Shown here: one piece after another, positions 51,844 through 61,477 of the stretch
Layout of the letters: each line of letters begins with the position of its first letter
Position numbering within the stretch: the first letter of the stretch is position 1
Assembly (NCBI RefSeq): GCF_015477805.1
Contig: NZ_JADLQL010000004.1
Coordinates: 248,001 to 312,000, forward strand
Direction of reading: 5' to 3'
Length of the DNA: 64,000 nucleotides
Source of the DNA: Nocardia flavorosea
GTDB lineage: Bacteria > Actinomycetota > Actinomycetes > Mycobacteriales > Mycobacteriaceae
Position numbers and translations under genes: made by a program
Notes under the pieces: model-generated
The model's input: the letters and a program-made list of their open reading frames with translations, nothing else
Database searches by the model: none
What the model was told of the DNA's origin: nothing

Positions 51844-53301
51844 CTACTCCCTGTCTTCTTCGTCGACGAGTCCACGCCGCACCCGTGAGGCGTGCTTACG
51901 TTCGGCCGCACTGACCCGATCGGTCTGTTCGAGCCGGATATCGGTGCCGCGGCCGGTGGGCACGATATCGGCGCCGGCGGTGATCTGCGGTTCCCAGTCG
52001 AAGGTCACATCGCCGATCGTCACCGGCGCACCGGGTTCGGCACCGAGCCGGACCAGTTCGTCTTCCACGCCGAGCCGGGCCAGCCGGTCGGCGAGGTAGC
52101 CGACGGCTTCGTCGTTGTCGAACTGGGTCTGGCGGACCCAGCGTTCGGGCCGGGTACCGCGAACCACGAAACCACCCGGTTCGTCGGGATCGGGCACCAC
52201 GGTGAATCCGGAATCGTCGACCGCTACCGGGCGGATCACCGGACGTTTCGGCTCGGCCTTCGGATGCGCGTCGCGATACTGCTGCACCAGTTCGGCGAGA
52301 GCGAAGGTCAGCGGGCGCAAACCGGCATGGCTGACCGCGGAGATCCGGAACACCGGCCATCCCCGCTCCCGCAATTCCGGGGTCACCAGATCGGCGAGGT
52401 CTTCGGCGTCGGGTACATCGGCCTTGTTCAGGATCACCACCCGTGGCCGGTCGGCCAGATCACCGAGGCTCGCGTCGCCGCGCAGCGCCGGATTGTAGGC
52501 GGCGAGCTCGGCTTCCAGCGCGTCGATATCGGAGAGGGGATCGCGGCCCGGTTCCATGGTCGCCAGATCGACCACATGGGCGAGTACCGCACAGCGTTCC
52601 AAGTGCCGCAGGAAATCCAGGCCGAGACCGCGACCGTCGCTCGCGCCGGGGATCAATCCCGGAACGTCGGCGATGGTGAAGGTGGTGTCACCGGCATTCA
52701 CCACTCCCAGGTTCGGGACGAGTGTGGTGAACGGATAGTCGGCGATCTTGGGTTTCGCGGCGGAGAGCACCGAGACCAGCGACGACTTACCGGCCGACGG
52801 AAACCCGACCAGACCCACGTCGGCGACGGATTTGAGCTCCAGCACCACATCGCGCACCTCGCCCTCCTCGCCGAGGAGCGCGAACCCGGGAGCCTTCCGC
52901 GCCCGGGATACCAGCGCCGCGTTCCCCAGCCCGCCGCGACCGCCTTTCGCGATCACGAACCGGTTGCCGGCACCGACCAGATCCATCAGGATCTCACCGT
53001 CGGTATCCACCACCACGGTCCCGTCCGGAACCTTCAGCAGCAGTTCCGACCCCTTCTTCCCGTCTCGGTTCCCGCCCTCGCCGGGTTTACCGTTCCCGGC
53101 CTTCGCGTGCGGGTGGAAGTGGAAGTCGAGCAGGGTGTGCACATTGGGGTCGACCTCGAGGACCACATCCCCGCCGTTACCACCGTTACCGCCGTCGGGC
53201 CCGCCGAGCGGCTTGAACTTCTCCCGGTGTACCGACGCACAACCATGGCCGCCTTTACCGGCGCTGACATGAAGAACGACGCGGTCGATGAACTTGGCCA
53301 T
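51844..53301 (-). CDS. obg: Obg/CgtA GTPase
   Basis: Obg is an essential GTPase in 50S assembly and stress control. The 485-residue product has the Gly-rich Obg fold (residues 1-158), the G domain (VGFPSAGKSSLVSVLSAAKP near 167, FTIADVPGLIPGAS, ILNKADVPDAED), and an OCT domain at the C-terminus plus an acidic/basic tail (RGLVDEEDRE). It follows rplU-rpmA. Confidence 0.97.
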   Translation of the reverse strand: MAKFIDRVVLHVSAGKGGHGCASVHREKFKPLGGPDGGNGGNGGDVVLEVDPNVHTLLDFHFHPHAKAGNGKPGEGGNRDGKKGSELLLKVPDGTVVVDTDGEILMDLVGAGNRFVIAKGGRGGLGNAALVSRARKAPGFALLGEEGEVRDVVLELKSVADVGLVGFPSAGKSSLVSVLSAAKPKIADYPFTTLVPNLGVVNAGDTTFTIADVPGLIPGASDGRGLGLDFLRHLERCAVLAHVVDLATMEPGRDPLSDIDALEAELAAYNPALRGDASLGDLADRPRVVILNKADVPDAEDLADLVTPELRERGWPVFRISAVSHAGLRPLTFALAELVQQYRDAHPKAEPKRPVIRPVAVDDSGFTVVPDPDEPGGFVVRGTRPERWVRQTQFDNDEAVGYLADRLARLGVEDELVRLGAEPGAPVTIGDVTFDWEPQITAGADIVPTGRGTDIRLEQTDRVSAAERKHASRVRRGLVDEEDRE

Positions 53302-53397
53302 GGCCGGATCATCCTCCTCGGGAACTGGAAGGTCGGGAAGGCGCGGCGCCCGGTACCGGGGCCGCCCCGGGAAAGCTACGGCGGACCGTAGAAACGC

Positions 53398-53433
53398 GAA
53401 AAGCGGGTCGAGGGTGAATCACCCTGACCCGCT
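53398..53433 (-). terminator. Intrinsic terminator between rpmA and obg
   Basis: AGCGGGTC (53402-53409) plus AGGGTG (53411-53416) pair with CACCCT (53420-53425) and GACCCGCT (53426-53433), one bulged G, loop AAT. On the minus strand the stem is followed by TTTT (from AAAA at 53399-53402). It would limit read-through from rplU-rpmA into obg. Confidence 0.75.
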
Positions 53434-53457
53434 CGCTGTGGTGGAGTCGTCAGCCGG

Positions 53458-53724
53458 TCAGGCTTCGACCGGCTCCGGGACCACGATGTTGACGGTCTTG
53501 CGACCACGCTTACTGCCGAACGTCACGGCACCGGCCTCCAGCGCGAACAGGGTGTCGTCCCCGCCGCGGCCGACGTTGACGCCGGGGTGGAAGTGGGTGC
53601 CACGCTGCCGCACCAAGATCTCGCCGGCTTTGACGGTCTGCCCGCCGAAGCGCTTCACGCCGAGCCGCTTGGAATTGGAATCGCGGCCGTTCCGGGAGCT
53701 GGATGCACCCTTCTTATGTGCCAT
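53458..53724 (-). CDS. rpmA: 50S ribosomal protein L27
   Basis: L27 reaches the peptidyl transferase centre with its N-terminal tail. The 88-residue product begins MAHKKGASSSRNGRDSNSKR and includes GEILVRQRGTHFHPGVNVG. It has the short unprocessed actinobacterial N-terminus. It is 42 bases downstream of rplU. Confidence 0.98.
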   Translation of the reverse strand: MAHKKGASSSRNGRDSNSKRLGVKRFGGQTVKAGEILVRQRGTHFHPGVNVGRGGDDTLFALEAGAVTFGSKRGRKTVNIVVPEPVEA

Positions 53725-53766
53725 TGCTGATACTCCTTCAGCGCGGGACCAAAGCCCTGCGAGTGG

Positions 53767-54078
53767 TTACTTGATGCCGGTGACCTTCAGGACCGTCAGC
53801 GGCTGACGGTGACCCTGGCGCTTGTGGTAGCCGGTCTTGTTCTTGAACTTGTGGATGCGGATCTTCGGGCCCTTGGTCTGCTCGACGACCTCGGCCGAAA
53901 CCGAAACCTTCGCGAGCTTGTCCGCCGTGGTGGTCAGCTCGGCGCCATCGACGACGAGGACCGGCGACAGTGCCACAGAGGTGCCCGGCGCACCCTCGAT
54001 CTTCTCGACCTTCACCAGGTCACCGACCGCGACCTTGTACTGCTTTCCGCCGGTCTTGACGATCGCGTACGTTGCCAT
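53767..54078 (-). CDS. rplU: 50S ribosomal protein L21
   Basis: The 103-residue product (MATYAIVKTGGKQYKVAVGD ... KNKTGYHKRQGHRQPLTVLK) is full length for L21. ATG at 54076-54078 is chosen; the upstream frame to 54231 is untranslated leader. Operon with rpmA. Confidence 0.97.
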   Translation of the reverse strand: MATYAIVKTGGKQYKVAVGDLVKVEKIEGAPGTSVALSPVLVVDGAELTTTADKLAKVSVSAEVVEQTKGPKIRIHKFKNKTGYHKRQGHRQPLTVLKVTGIK

Positions 54079-54410
54079 CGGTCGGCTGCCCTTCTTCCTA
54101 TAGTGCTCGGCACTCGTTCGCACGGTTGTCTCTCGGAGTGCACCGGGATCCACCGCACGACTGGTCTGGTAATCATCGCCGCCCCGGCATCTGGTGGCTC
54201 TCGGTATCGGGAACCGGCCACGGAACAGCACATGCTGTCACCGGGCAGCGACTGCCAAGATTACCCGATGCCGGTTGCCCCGACCAAACCGGTCCCCTCC
54301 CGGCCATCGATCACCGCGTCGCCGCGCCGGATACCAGGCTGCGGGCAAGGAGCCTCCGGCATACAGCGAAGTGCCCGATCCGAAGCCGGACCGGGCACGT
54401 TCACCTCGAC
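54079..54410. other. Leader of rplU and end of the rne transcription unit
   Basis: About 330 bases without a gene. The right end holds the hairpin after rne; the rest should hold the rplU promoter and leader. Confidence 0.5.
54371..54398 (-). terminator. Hairpin after rne
   Basis: GTGCCCG (54371-54377) and TCCG pair with CGGA and CGGGCAC (54392-54398) around AAGC, with one A-C mismatch. It starts 13 bases after the rne stop. No T-tract, so termination is inferred from position. Confidence 0.55.
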
Positions 54411-57400
54411 TCAGTTGTCTTCGTCGACCGGCGGTCCGGCCGGGCGCCCGGCCGCACGACGCCGCACCCGGCGGACCGGAACTTCGGCCTCCGCAGGCTC
54501 GGCCGCGAACTCGGCGACTGGCGCCGACGGCTGCTCCTCGGCGGACAACACGAAAACCGCACCCGAACTGTCGGCCGCCGGAGCGGACGTAGACCTGGCG
54601 ACGCGACGCCGCCGGGCCCGGGAGCCGGAAGCGCTCTCCGCGGCCGGCGCCCCGGCAACCGGTGACTCTCCCCCGGTATCGGCTGTCACATCCGTCGTCG
54701 CCGTGCCGTTCGCCGCGGCCGTGGCGCCATTCGGAGCGGAAGTGGGTTCCGGAGCACCGCTGCGGACGGTGTCCGCTGCAATCGGCGTGCCGAGACCGTG
54801 TCCGCCGGCGGACGCGGTGCCGGACGTATCCGGTGCCGCGGCATCACCGGCGGCAACTTCCGTCGTCACCGGTTCGGTATCCGGCGAGCCATCGACATCC
54901 GCATGAGCTGTCGACTCGGCCGCTTCCGGCGCAGCGGTCGCCGCGCTGCCGGTGGCCGTATCGCGCGCCGTCATCGACGCAGCGGTACCGGTACCCGGTC
55001 CGCCTGCCTCCGTAGACGTATCCGCGGCAGCCCCGGCGAAGTCCGTAGCAGCGCCGGCCGCATCCGTAGTGGCGTCTGCCGTATCGCCGGCAGCTCCGGT
55101 CGTATCGCCGGCAGCTTCGGCGCTGTCCGCGGCACTCGTTTCGGATACCGCGTGCATTGCGCTGCCGTTCGACTCGGCAGCAGAACGCTCCGCAGACGAC
55201 GCGGCACCGGCGGAACGCCGGACCCGGGTGCGCCGCCGCCGCGGTTCCGCGGTGCCGGCCCGGTCGGCGTCGTCGGCCTCCGTTGCTGCCTTCTCCCCGG
55301 CCTCGGCCGCAACCTCGCCGGTCGCAACCTGATCCGCGGCTGTCGCCGCCTCGTCCGCCGCGTCCTCCGACTGATGCGCGGCCATGGCCAGCGCCACCGG
55401 GTGGGCCCGTTTCGCTGCCGCATCCTCTTCCGAGACCTCGGCCGCCGGCGCCGGCGTGGCTGCGGGCGCGGGTTTGTCGCGGTTGCGCCGCCGCCGCGAA
55501 CCCGATTCACGACCCCGGCCCGAAGCCTCGTCGCCGCCGCCCGTTTCCACCGGGTAGCTGTGCACCAGGATGCCGCGGCCGTGGCAGTGCTCGCAGGTGG
55601 TGGAGAATGCCTCCACCAAACCCGTGCCGAGCTTCTTGCGGGTCATCTGCACCAGGCCGAGCGAGGTCACCTCGGAGACCTGATGGCGGGTGCGGTCCCG
55701 GCCCAGTGCCTCGGTGAGCCGGCGTAGCACCAGGTCGCGGTTGGATTCGAGGACCATATCGATGAAATCGACCACGATCATGCCGCCGATATCGCGCAAC
55801 CGCATCTGCCGCACGATCTCCTCGGCGGCCTCGAGGTTGTTGCGGGTGACGGTTTCCTCGAGGTTGCCGCCGCCGGAGCCGGTGAACTTGCCGGTGTTCA
55901 CATCGACCACGGTCATCGCCTCGGTCCGGTCGATCACCAGGGTGCCGCCGGACGGCAGCCATACCTTGCGGTCCAGCGCCTTGGCCAGCTGTTCGTCGAT
56001 CCGGTAGGCCTCGAAAACATCGATCCCGTTGTTCTCGTGCCGGGACACCCGGGCGAGCAGATCCGGGGCGACGGTGCCGATATATTTCTCGACCGTGTTC
56101 CAGGAGCGTTCGCCCTCGATCACCAGTTTCGAGAAATCCTCGTTGAACAGGTCACGGACCACCTTCACCAGCAGGTCCGGTTCCTCGTAGAGGGTCTTCG
56201 GGGCGTTCGATTCGCCCTCGGCGGCCGCGGCGACCTTACGCCAGGTGGCCTGCAACCGTTCCACATCGCGGGTCAGTTCCGCTTCGCTGACGCCTTCGGA
56301 GGCGGTCCGGATGATCACGCCCGCATCGGCGGGCACGATCTCACGCAGGATCTCCTTGAGACGTTTGCGTTCGGTATCGGGCAGTTTGCGGCTGATCCCG
56401 GTGGAGGTGCCGCCCGGCACGTACACCAGGAAACGGCCGGCGAGGCTGATCTGGGTGGTCAACCGGGCGCCCTTGTGCCCAACGGGATCCTTGCTGACCT
56501 GCACCAGCACCTGATCGCCGGGTTTGAGCGCCTGTTCGATCTTGCGTTCCTTACCGCCGAGCCCGGCGGCCTCCCAGTTCACCTCACCGGCGTAGAGCAC
56601 ACCGTTGCGGCCCCGGCCGATATCGACGAACGCGGCCTCCATGCTCGGCAGCACGTTCTGCACCTTGCCCAGGTACACATTGCCCACCATCGACGCCGAC
56701 CCGGTACTGGTGACGAAATGCTCGACCAGGATGTTGTCCTCGAGCACCGCGACCTGGGTCGCCGACGGATGGCCGGGGAACTCCTTCTCCCGCACCACCA
56801 TCACCCGGTCGACCGATTCGCGCCGCGCCAGGAATTCCGATTCGGTGAGAATCGGCGGGCGGCGCCGGCCGGCCTCGCGGCCGTCGCGCCGGCGCTGCCG
56901 TTTGGCCTCGAGGCGGGTGGAACCGGTGATGCCCTGGACCTCGTCCACGGTGGCGCGGACGCGGGTCTTGTTCCGCGGCTCGCGTTCGTGCACGACCGTA
57001 TTCGGCGGATCGTCCTCGGCGGATTCGGCCGCCTCGCCCGATTCCCCGGCCACCTTCCGGCGGCGGCGACGCCGCCGGCGACGGCTCGAGCCGCCCTCGG
57101 ATTCCTCGCCGGTATCGCCGGACTCCTGGTCGGCCTCGTCGCCCGCGGCCGACTTGTCCTCGGTCTCGGCGGAGGTCTCCGCCGGTTCGGCGGGCTCGGC
57201 CTCGTCGGAATCGTTGTCGCCGTCGCCCTCGGACGCCTGCTCTCCGCGGCCCCGGCCCCGGCCGCGGCGACCCCGGCGGCGGCGGCGCGGCTGATCGTCG
57301 GAATCGCCGCCCTGTTCGGACTGGTCGTCCCCGGTATCGTTATCGGCTTCGCTGTCCGCGGCCGGCTCCTGCTCGGCCTGCCGTTCGGTTTGCTGCTCCG

Positions 57401-58505
57401 CCTGCTGTTCGGCCTTGCGGCGGCGCCGCAGATCCTCGGCGGCGGCCGCGTCCGGCGAGAGGAACAGCGGGGCCGCGACGACCGCGCTTTCGAAGACGAC
57501 CGGTTCGGCCGAGACGGGTTCCTCGGGTACCGGGCTCGCGAACAGATTCGCGGCGGCGGTGAACGCGGGCGGCGGCGTGGCCGGGGAAAGGGGCGCGCTC
57601 GTGGAAACCGTCGCGGAGACGGATACCGAGGTCGCTCCCGCGGACTGGGAAGGTTCTGTGGAACCGGTGGCAATATCGGCAGCCGTTGCGGGCTGGGCGG
57701 CGCGGTCGCCCTGCACCGTTTCTCCGGTTGCTGTCTTCTCACCGGGCCCGCTGGTTCCGGCTGGTCCAGCGGCCCCGCCGAGCTCGGCCGTGACACCGGA
57801 TTCGGTGATACGGGTATCGGCTGCACTGGCGGTTTCGGCGGCATCGGAGGTGGCGGCCGTCCCGGAGGTCGCGGAGGCGCTACCCGGCACCGAGGATTCC
57901 CCGGCACCGGAATCGTCGGCGCCCGATTCCGACAGGCCCTGCTCGCCGGGGGTGGCGGTCGTCTCCGGGCCGGAGACGACCGGAGCACTGCCGGTCGCGG
58001 GATCGGGCGCGAGCCCGGTACCGGCGGCCACCACATCGGGTGCGGCCGGTTCCTCCGGTTCCCAGACCGCCGCGCCCGCGGCCACGGTTTCCGTCCCGAT
58101 GCCAGGAATTTGCCCGGCCCCACCGTCCGGTGCCGGCGGCCGGTCCCCACGGGCGGTGCCGGTCTCGGCGCCGACCCCGGACGCGTCCGTTCCGGCGTCA
58201 CCGGATGTCTTGTCAGCGGTCCCCTCCGGCCCCGCCGTACCCGGTTGCGGGACGGCGGCCGGCTCGAACAGGCCGGGTTCGGCGGGGGTCAGGTTGGGGG
58301 TGGTCAACGATGCGCGGACCGATTCCGCGACGGCCCGGTCCACGCTCGACTGCGGGCTGCGGACCTCGGTCCCCAGTTCGCTGAGTTTGGCCAGGATGCG
58401 TTTGCTGGTCACGCCCAAGCGTTTGGCAAGGGCGTGCACTCGGATTCGCTCCGGCAAGTGATCGTCGTCCTGTGATGTTGTGTCCAGCGGCTCTTGATCG
58501 GCCAC
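54411..58505 (-). CDS. rne: Ribonuclease E/G with very long low-complexity arms
   Basis: A 1364-residue RNase E/G. The N-terminus has an IF2-N-like segment (RIRVHALAKRLGVTSKRILA, residues 20-45), then about 450 residues of Ala/Gly/Thr/Glu-rich sequence with Arg-rich patches (RRRRRGRRGRGRGRGE), then the S1-containing catalytic domain from about residue 545 (MVGNVYLGKVQNVLPSMEAA). The metal Asp blocks VVDVNTG and VVDFIDM and the zinc-link CEHCHGRG near 972 are intact. A tail of about 380 residues is again low complexity. GTG 58503-58505 has GAGGAG upstream. It is longer than the M. tuberculosis enzyme. Confidence 0.94.
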   Translation of the reverse strand: MADQEPLDTTSQDDDHLPERIRVHALAKRLGVTSKRILAKLSELGTEVRSPQSSVDRAVAESVRASLTTPNLTPAEPGLFEPAAVPQPGTAGPEGTADKTSGDAGTDASGVGAETGTARGDRPPAPDGGAGQIPGIGTETVAAGAAVWEPEEPAAPDVVAAGTGLAPDPATGSAPVVSGPETTATPGEQGLSESGADDSGAGESSVPGSASATSGTAATSDAAETASAADTRITESGVTAELGGAAGPAGTSGPGEKTATGETVQGDRAAQPATAADIATGSTEPSQSAGATSVSVSATVSTSAPLSPATPPPAFTAAANLFASPVPEEPVSAEPVVFESAVVAAPLFLSPDAAAAEDLRRRRKAEQQAEQQTERQAEQEPAADSEADNDTGDDQSEQGGDSDDQPRRRRRGRRGRGRGRGEQASEGDGDNDSDEAEPAEPAETSAETEDKSAAGDEADQESGDTGEESEGGSSRRRRRRRRRKVAGESGEAAESAEDDPPNTVVHEREPRNKTRVRATVDEVQGITGSTRLEAKRQRRRDGREAGRRRPPILTESEFLARRESVDRVMVVREKEFPGHPSATQVAVLEDNILVEHFVTSTGSASMVGNVYLGKVQNVLPSMEAAFVDIGRGRNGVLYAGEVNWEAAGLGGKERKIEQALKPGDQVLVQVSKDPVGHKGARLTTQISLAGRFLVYVPGGTSTGISRKLPDTERKRLKEILREIVPADAGVIIRTASEGVSEAELTRDVERLQATWRKVAAAAEGESNAPKTLYEEPDLLVKVVRDLFNEDFSKLVIEGERSWNTVEKYIGTVAPDLLARVSRHENNGIDVFEAYRIDEQLAKALDRKVWLPSGGTLVIDRTEAMTVVDVNTGKFTGSGGGNLEETVTRNNLEAAEEIVRQMRLRDIGGMIVVDFIDMVLESNRDLVLRRLTEALGRDRTRHQVSEVTSLGLVQMTRKKLGTGLVEAFSTTCEHCHGRGILVHSYPVETGGGDEASGRGRESGSRRRRNRDKPAPAATPAPAAEVSEEDAAAKRAHPVALAMAAHQSEDAADEAATAADQVATGEVAAEAGEKAATEADDADRAGTAEPRRRRTRVRRSAGAASSAERSAAESNGSAMHAVSETSAADSAEAAGDTTGAAGDTADATTDAAGAATDFAGAAADTSTEAGGPGTGTAASMTARDTATGSAATAAPEAAESTAHADVDGSPDTEPVTTEVAAGDAAAPDTSGTASAGGHGLGTPIAADTVRSGAPEPTSAPNGATAAANGTATTDVTADTGGESPVAGAPAAESASGSRARRRRVARSTSAPAADSSGAVFVLSAEEQPSAPVAEFAAEPAEAEVPVRRVRRRAAGRPAGPPVDEDN

Positions 58506-58885
58506 GAAGTCTCCTCGGGCCCCCGGGCGCGTTCCTCTACGAGTGACGCGGCCGTCGCGGGGACGCTTTCCGTCCGCCTCGCGCGGTTGGCGCGAGGTCA
58601 ATGGTCTCGCCCCGCGTGCCCGGTTATCTCCACTATCGAACGTCGGTCGGGCTAACTGGCCACGCGGCGCCTGGCATATGGCTGAACGCCGCGGTCCGAG
58701 CACTCGTCCAGCGCGCCGGGCAGACGCAGCCGAGGTCTCCGGCTTCTACGTCCGCGGCAGCGATGGCGGCATCGTTCCGCAGTGTCATCCGGTCGCACCC
58801 TGTGTCGGGCGCAACCAAGTACCAGTATCCCACACCGTGCGCCAGGTGTTCGCCATGGCGCTGCGCGAGGCACTCGCACGGATCC
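58506..58885. other. Long rne leader region
   Basis: About 380 bases between ndk and rne with no supported gene. It is the likely promoter and 5' leader of rne, which in other bacteria is a site of autoregulation. No specific structure could be assigned. Confidence 0.5.
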
Positions 58886-58904
58886 GGAAAGCCCGTTACC
58901 GGGC
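58886..58904 (-). terminator. Hairpin terminator of ndk
   Basis: GCCCG (58891-58895) pairs with CGGGC (58900-58904) around TTAC; on the minus strand TTT follows (AAA 58888-58890). It lies directly after the ndk stop. Confidence 0.6.
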
Positions 58905-58909
58905 AGTGT

Positions 58910-59326
58910 TCAGAGCGGGAATTCGGGGAACCAGAGGGAGATCTCGCGTTTGGCGGACTCGGGCGAGTCCGATCCGTGCACCAGGTTCGACTGTGTCTCG
59001 AGGCCCAGATCACCGCGGATACTGCCGGGTGCGGCCTTCTCCACCGGATCGGTGCCGCCGGCCAGCTGCCGGAAGGCGGCGATAGCGCGCGGACCTTCCA
59101 GCACCGCCGCGACCACCGGGCCCGAGGTGATGAATTCGATCAGCGATCCGTAGAACGGTTTGTCGGCATGTTCGGCGTAGTGCTCGCCGGCCAGCTCCTC
59201 GCTCACCTGCTTGAGCTCGAGGGCAGCGATCTTCAGGCCCTTGCGCTCGACCCGGCTCAGCACCTCGCCGACACAACCGCGCGCCACGCCGTCCGGCTTG
59301 ATCAGAATCAATGTCTGCTCTGTCAC
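58910..59326 (-). CDS. ndk: Nucleoside diphosphate kinase
   Basis: NDK balances nucleoside triphosphate pools by phosphate transfer through a His. The 138-residue product has TLILIKPDGVARGCVGEVLS at the N-terminus and NLVHGSDSPESAKREI with the catalytic His near residue 117. Full length. It matches Rv2445c between rne and the DUF4233 gene. The NDK-like protein at 27 kb is a separate, diverged relative. Confidence 0.97.
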   Translation of the reverse strand: MTEQTLILIKPDGVARGCVGEVLSRVERKGLKIAALELKQVSEELAGEHYAEHADKPFYGSLIEFITSGPVVAAVLEGPRAIAAFRQLAGGTDPVEKAAPGSIRGDLGLETQSNLVHGSDSPESAKREISLWFPEFPL

Positions 59327-59429
59327 GCGGCCAGCCTAATGGGCGCGGTCGAACCGCCCCCAACCGCAGTCCGCACAGGGCCGCAGGTAAGCCCTCCAGG
59401 GCTCATCGCAACGGGCAGGCCCGACCCGG

Positions 59430-59849
59430 CTAGGAAGTTCCGCCCATCCGCTGACTGGGCAGTGTCCCCGCCTCCATCCGGCGTTTGACATCGGACCGCA
59501 GCACCAGGATGAAACCCCACACGACGAGGAAAACGACGCCGATCACCGCGATCGAGATATGGAAGATGCCACCGACCAGGACCAGCACCTGCAGGCCCAG
59601 GTTGAACGGTATGGCCCAGGAGCGCCGCTGCAGTCCGGCCCCGGCGATCATGATCAGGGCGAGCACCACCAGGTAGGTTCCCGAGACCCAGGTGACACCG
59701 CCGGCGATATCGGCGACCACCGGCAGGGCGAGCAGCACCGTGATCGCCTCGAGCACCAGTGCCCCCGCCATCACCCCGCGCAGTCCCTTCCACGGATCGG
59801 GTGCGGACGGAACCGGTTCGGTTCCCTTCGGTTCGCTCTCACTCATCAT
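59430..59849 (-). CDS. DUF4233 membrane protein
   Basis: A 139-residue membrane protein with four hydrophobic segments between residues 25 and 117 and a short basic tail (DVKRRMEAGTLPSQRMGG). Its opening WKGLRGVMAGALVLEAITVL is typical of DUF4233 proteins found next to folC in actinobacteria (Rv2446c). Function unknown. Confidence 0.88.
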   Translation of the reverse strand: MMSESEPKGTEPVPSAPDPWKGLRGVMAGALVLEAITVLLALPVVADIAGGVTWVSGTYLVVLALIMIAGAGLQRRSWAIPFNLGLQVLVLVGGIFHISIAVIGVVFLVVWGFILVLRSDVKRRMEAGTLPSQRMGGTS

Positions 59850-60016
59850 GCGTCCTTATCGTTGGCGCCGCGTCACGAATGCTGTTGCTGCAGGGTTCCA
59901 GCAGTGCGGGCCTGGTTCGGTGCCCCCTCGGGCCCGGGCCGACGGAGCGGGGAGCGAAGCGGAGGAGGGAAGGTTCCAGACCGAAAGGTCCCGAACCGCG
60001 GCCGTTGACCACATTC

Positions 60017-61477
60017 TCACGCCGGGTCCTTGCCGAACAGCGCGCGGGCGGCCCCGGCGGTGACAACCGACCCCGTGACCACCACGCCGGCACCGGACAC
60101 CATCTCCCCGCCCTCCCCGACTTCCTCGGCGAGGGCGACGGCGGTTTCCAGCGCATCGGGCAGGCTCTGTGCCGTGACCACCCGTTCGTCGCCGAAGCGC
60201 TGAACGGCCAGATCGGCGAGCCGATCGACCGGCAGCGCGCGCGGAGACCCGTTGGTGGTGACGACTATCTCATCGAAAACGGGTTCGAGCGCGGCGAGGA
60301 TCCCGGCCGCGTCCTTGTCACCGAGCACCGCGACGACCCCGACCAGTTTGCGGAAGTCGAATTCGGCGGTGAGCGTGGCCGCCAGCGCGGCGGCACCGGC
60401 CGGGTTGTGCGCGGCGTCGATGAACAGGGTGGGCGCGTTGCGCATCCGCTCCAGCCGGCCGGGACTGGTGACCGCGGCGAAGCCCGCGCGGATCGCGTCG
60501 ATATCGAGCTGGCGTTGCGACCCCGCCCCGAAGAACGCCTCCACCGCGGCCAGCGCGAGGGCGGCGTTGTGGGCCTGGTGTTCGCCGTGCAGCGGCAGGA
60601 AGATCTCGTCGTAGACGCCGCCGAGCCCCTGGAGCTCGAGTTGCTGACCGCCCACAGCGATCCGGCGGCTCGCGACCCGGAATTCGGCACCGGCCCGCGC
60701 GACGGCCGCGTCCACCTCGACGGCGCGGCGCAGCAGCACATCCATGGCTTCCGGGTCCTGCTCGGCGATGATCGCGACATTGTCGACGGGCACCAGGGAT
60801 TCCGGGGCGGGTTTGATGATCCCGGCCTTCTCCTTGGCGATGGAGGTCAGATCGGGGCCCAGGTAATCGGTGTGGTCCAGGCCGATGGGGGTGATCACGG
60901 CGACCTGGCCGTTGATCACATTGGTGGCGTCCCAGCTGCCGCCCATCCCCGTCTCCACCACCGCCACATCGACCGGCGCCTCGGCGAACGCCGCGTAGGC
61001 CATGGCGGTGAGCACCTCGAACTTGCTCATCGGCGGGCCGCCCGCGGAGGCCGATTGAGCGTCGATCATCTCGACATAGGGCTGTAGTTCGCGATACAGC
61101 TCCACGTAGTGCGCCGGCGATATCGGCCGGTTGTCGACAGCGATCCGCTCGGTGGCCAGCTGCAGATGCGGGCTGGTGATCCGGCCGGTTCGCCGGTGCA
61201 GCGCCGTCAGCAGCGCGTCGATCATCCGGGTCACCGAGGTTTTGCCGTTGGTGCCGGCGATATGGATGGCCGGGTAGCCGCGCTGGGGGGAGCCCAGCAC
61301 ATCCATCAGCGTAGAAATACGGGTGAGCGACGGCTCGATCTTGGTTTCCGGCCAGCGCCGATCGAGTTCGGCCTCGACCAGCGCCATCTCCGCCAGTTCC
61401 ACCGGCGACGGACCGGTGCCGAGCCGGGCGCCGCCGTGCTGCGGCTCCGGTTCCGGGTTCGGTTCGTGGTCGTTCAC
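60017..61477 (-). CDS. folC: Bifunctional folylpolyglutamate/dihydrofolate synthase
   Basis: FolC adds glutamate to folates. The 486-residue product has the Mur-ligase-type P-loop IHIAGTNGKTSVTRMIDALL near residue 75, VVETGMGGSWDATNVI, GLDHTDYLG with the metal His, and HNPAGAAALAATL in the C-terminal domain. It overlaps valS by 4 bases. Matches Rv2447c. Confidence 0.96.
   Translation of the reverse strand: MNDHEPNPEPEPQHGGARLGTGPSPVELAEMALVEAELDRRWPETKIEPSLTRISTLMDVLGSPQRGYPAIHIAGTNGKTSVTRMIDALLTALHRRTGRITSPHLQLATERIAVDNRPISPAHYVELYRELQPYVEMIDAQSASAGGPPMSKFEVLTAMAYAAFAEAPVDVAVVETGMGGSWDATNVINGQVAVITPIGLDHTDYLGPDLTSIAKEKAGIIKPAPESLVPVDNVAIIAEQDPEAMDVLLRRAVEVDAAVARAGAEFRVASRRIAVGGQQLELQGLGGVYDEIFLPLHGEHQAHNAALALAAVEAFFGAGSQRQLDIDAIRAGFAAVTSPGRLERMRNAPTLFIDAAHNPAGAAALAATLTAEFDFRKLVGVVAVLGDKDAAGILAALEPVFDEIVVTTNGSPRALPVDRLADLAVQRFGDERVVTAQSLPDALETAVALAEEVGEGGEMVSGAGVVVTGSVVTAGAARALFGKDPA

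Noticed and set aside
56037..58475. 812-residue plus-strand frame opposite rne
   Set aside because: Mirror of the low-complexity and catalytic parts of RNase E; no independent evidence.
58910..59326. ndk as a duplicate of the 27-kb NDK-like gene by recent transfer
   Set aside because: The two share only the core motifs; ndk is in its conserved place and the 27-kb protein has large extra regions, so they diverged long ago.
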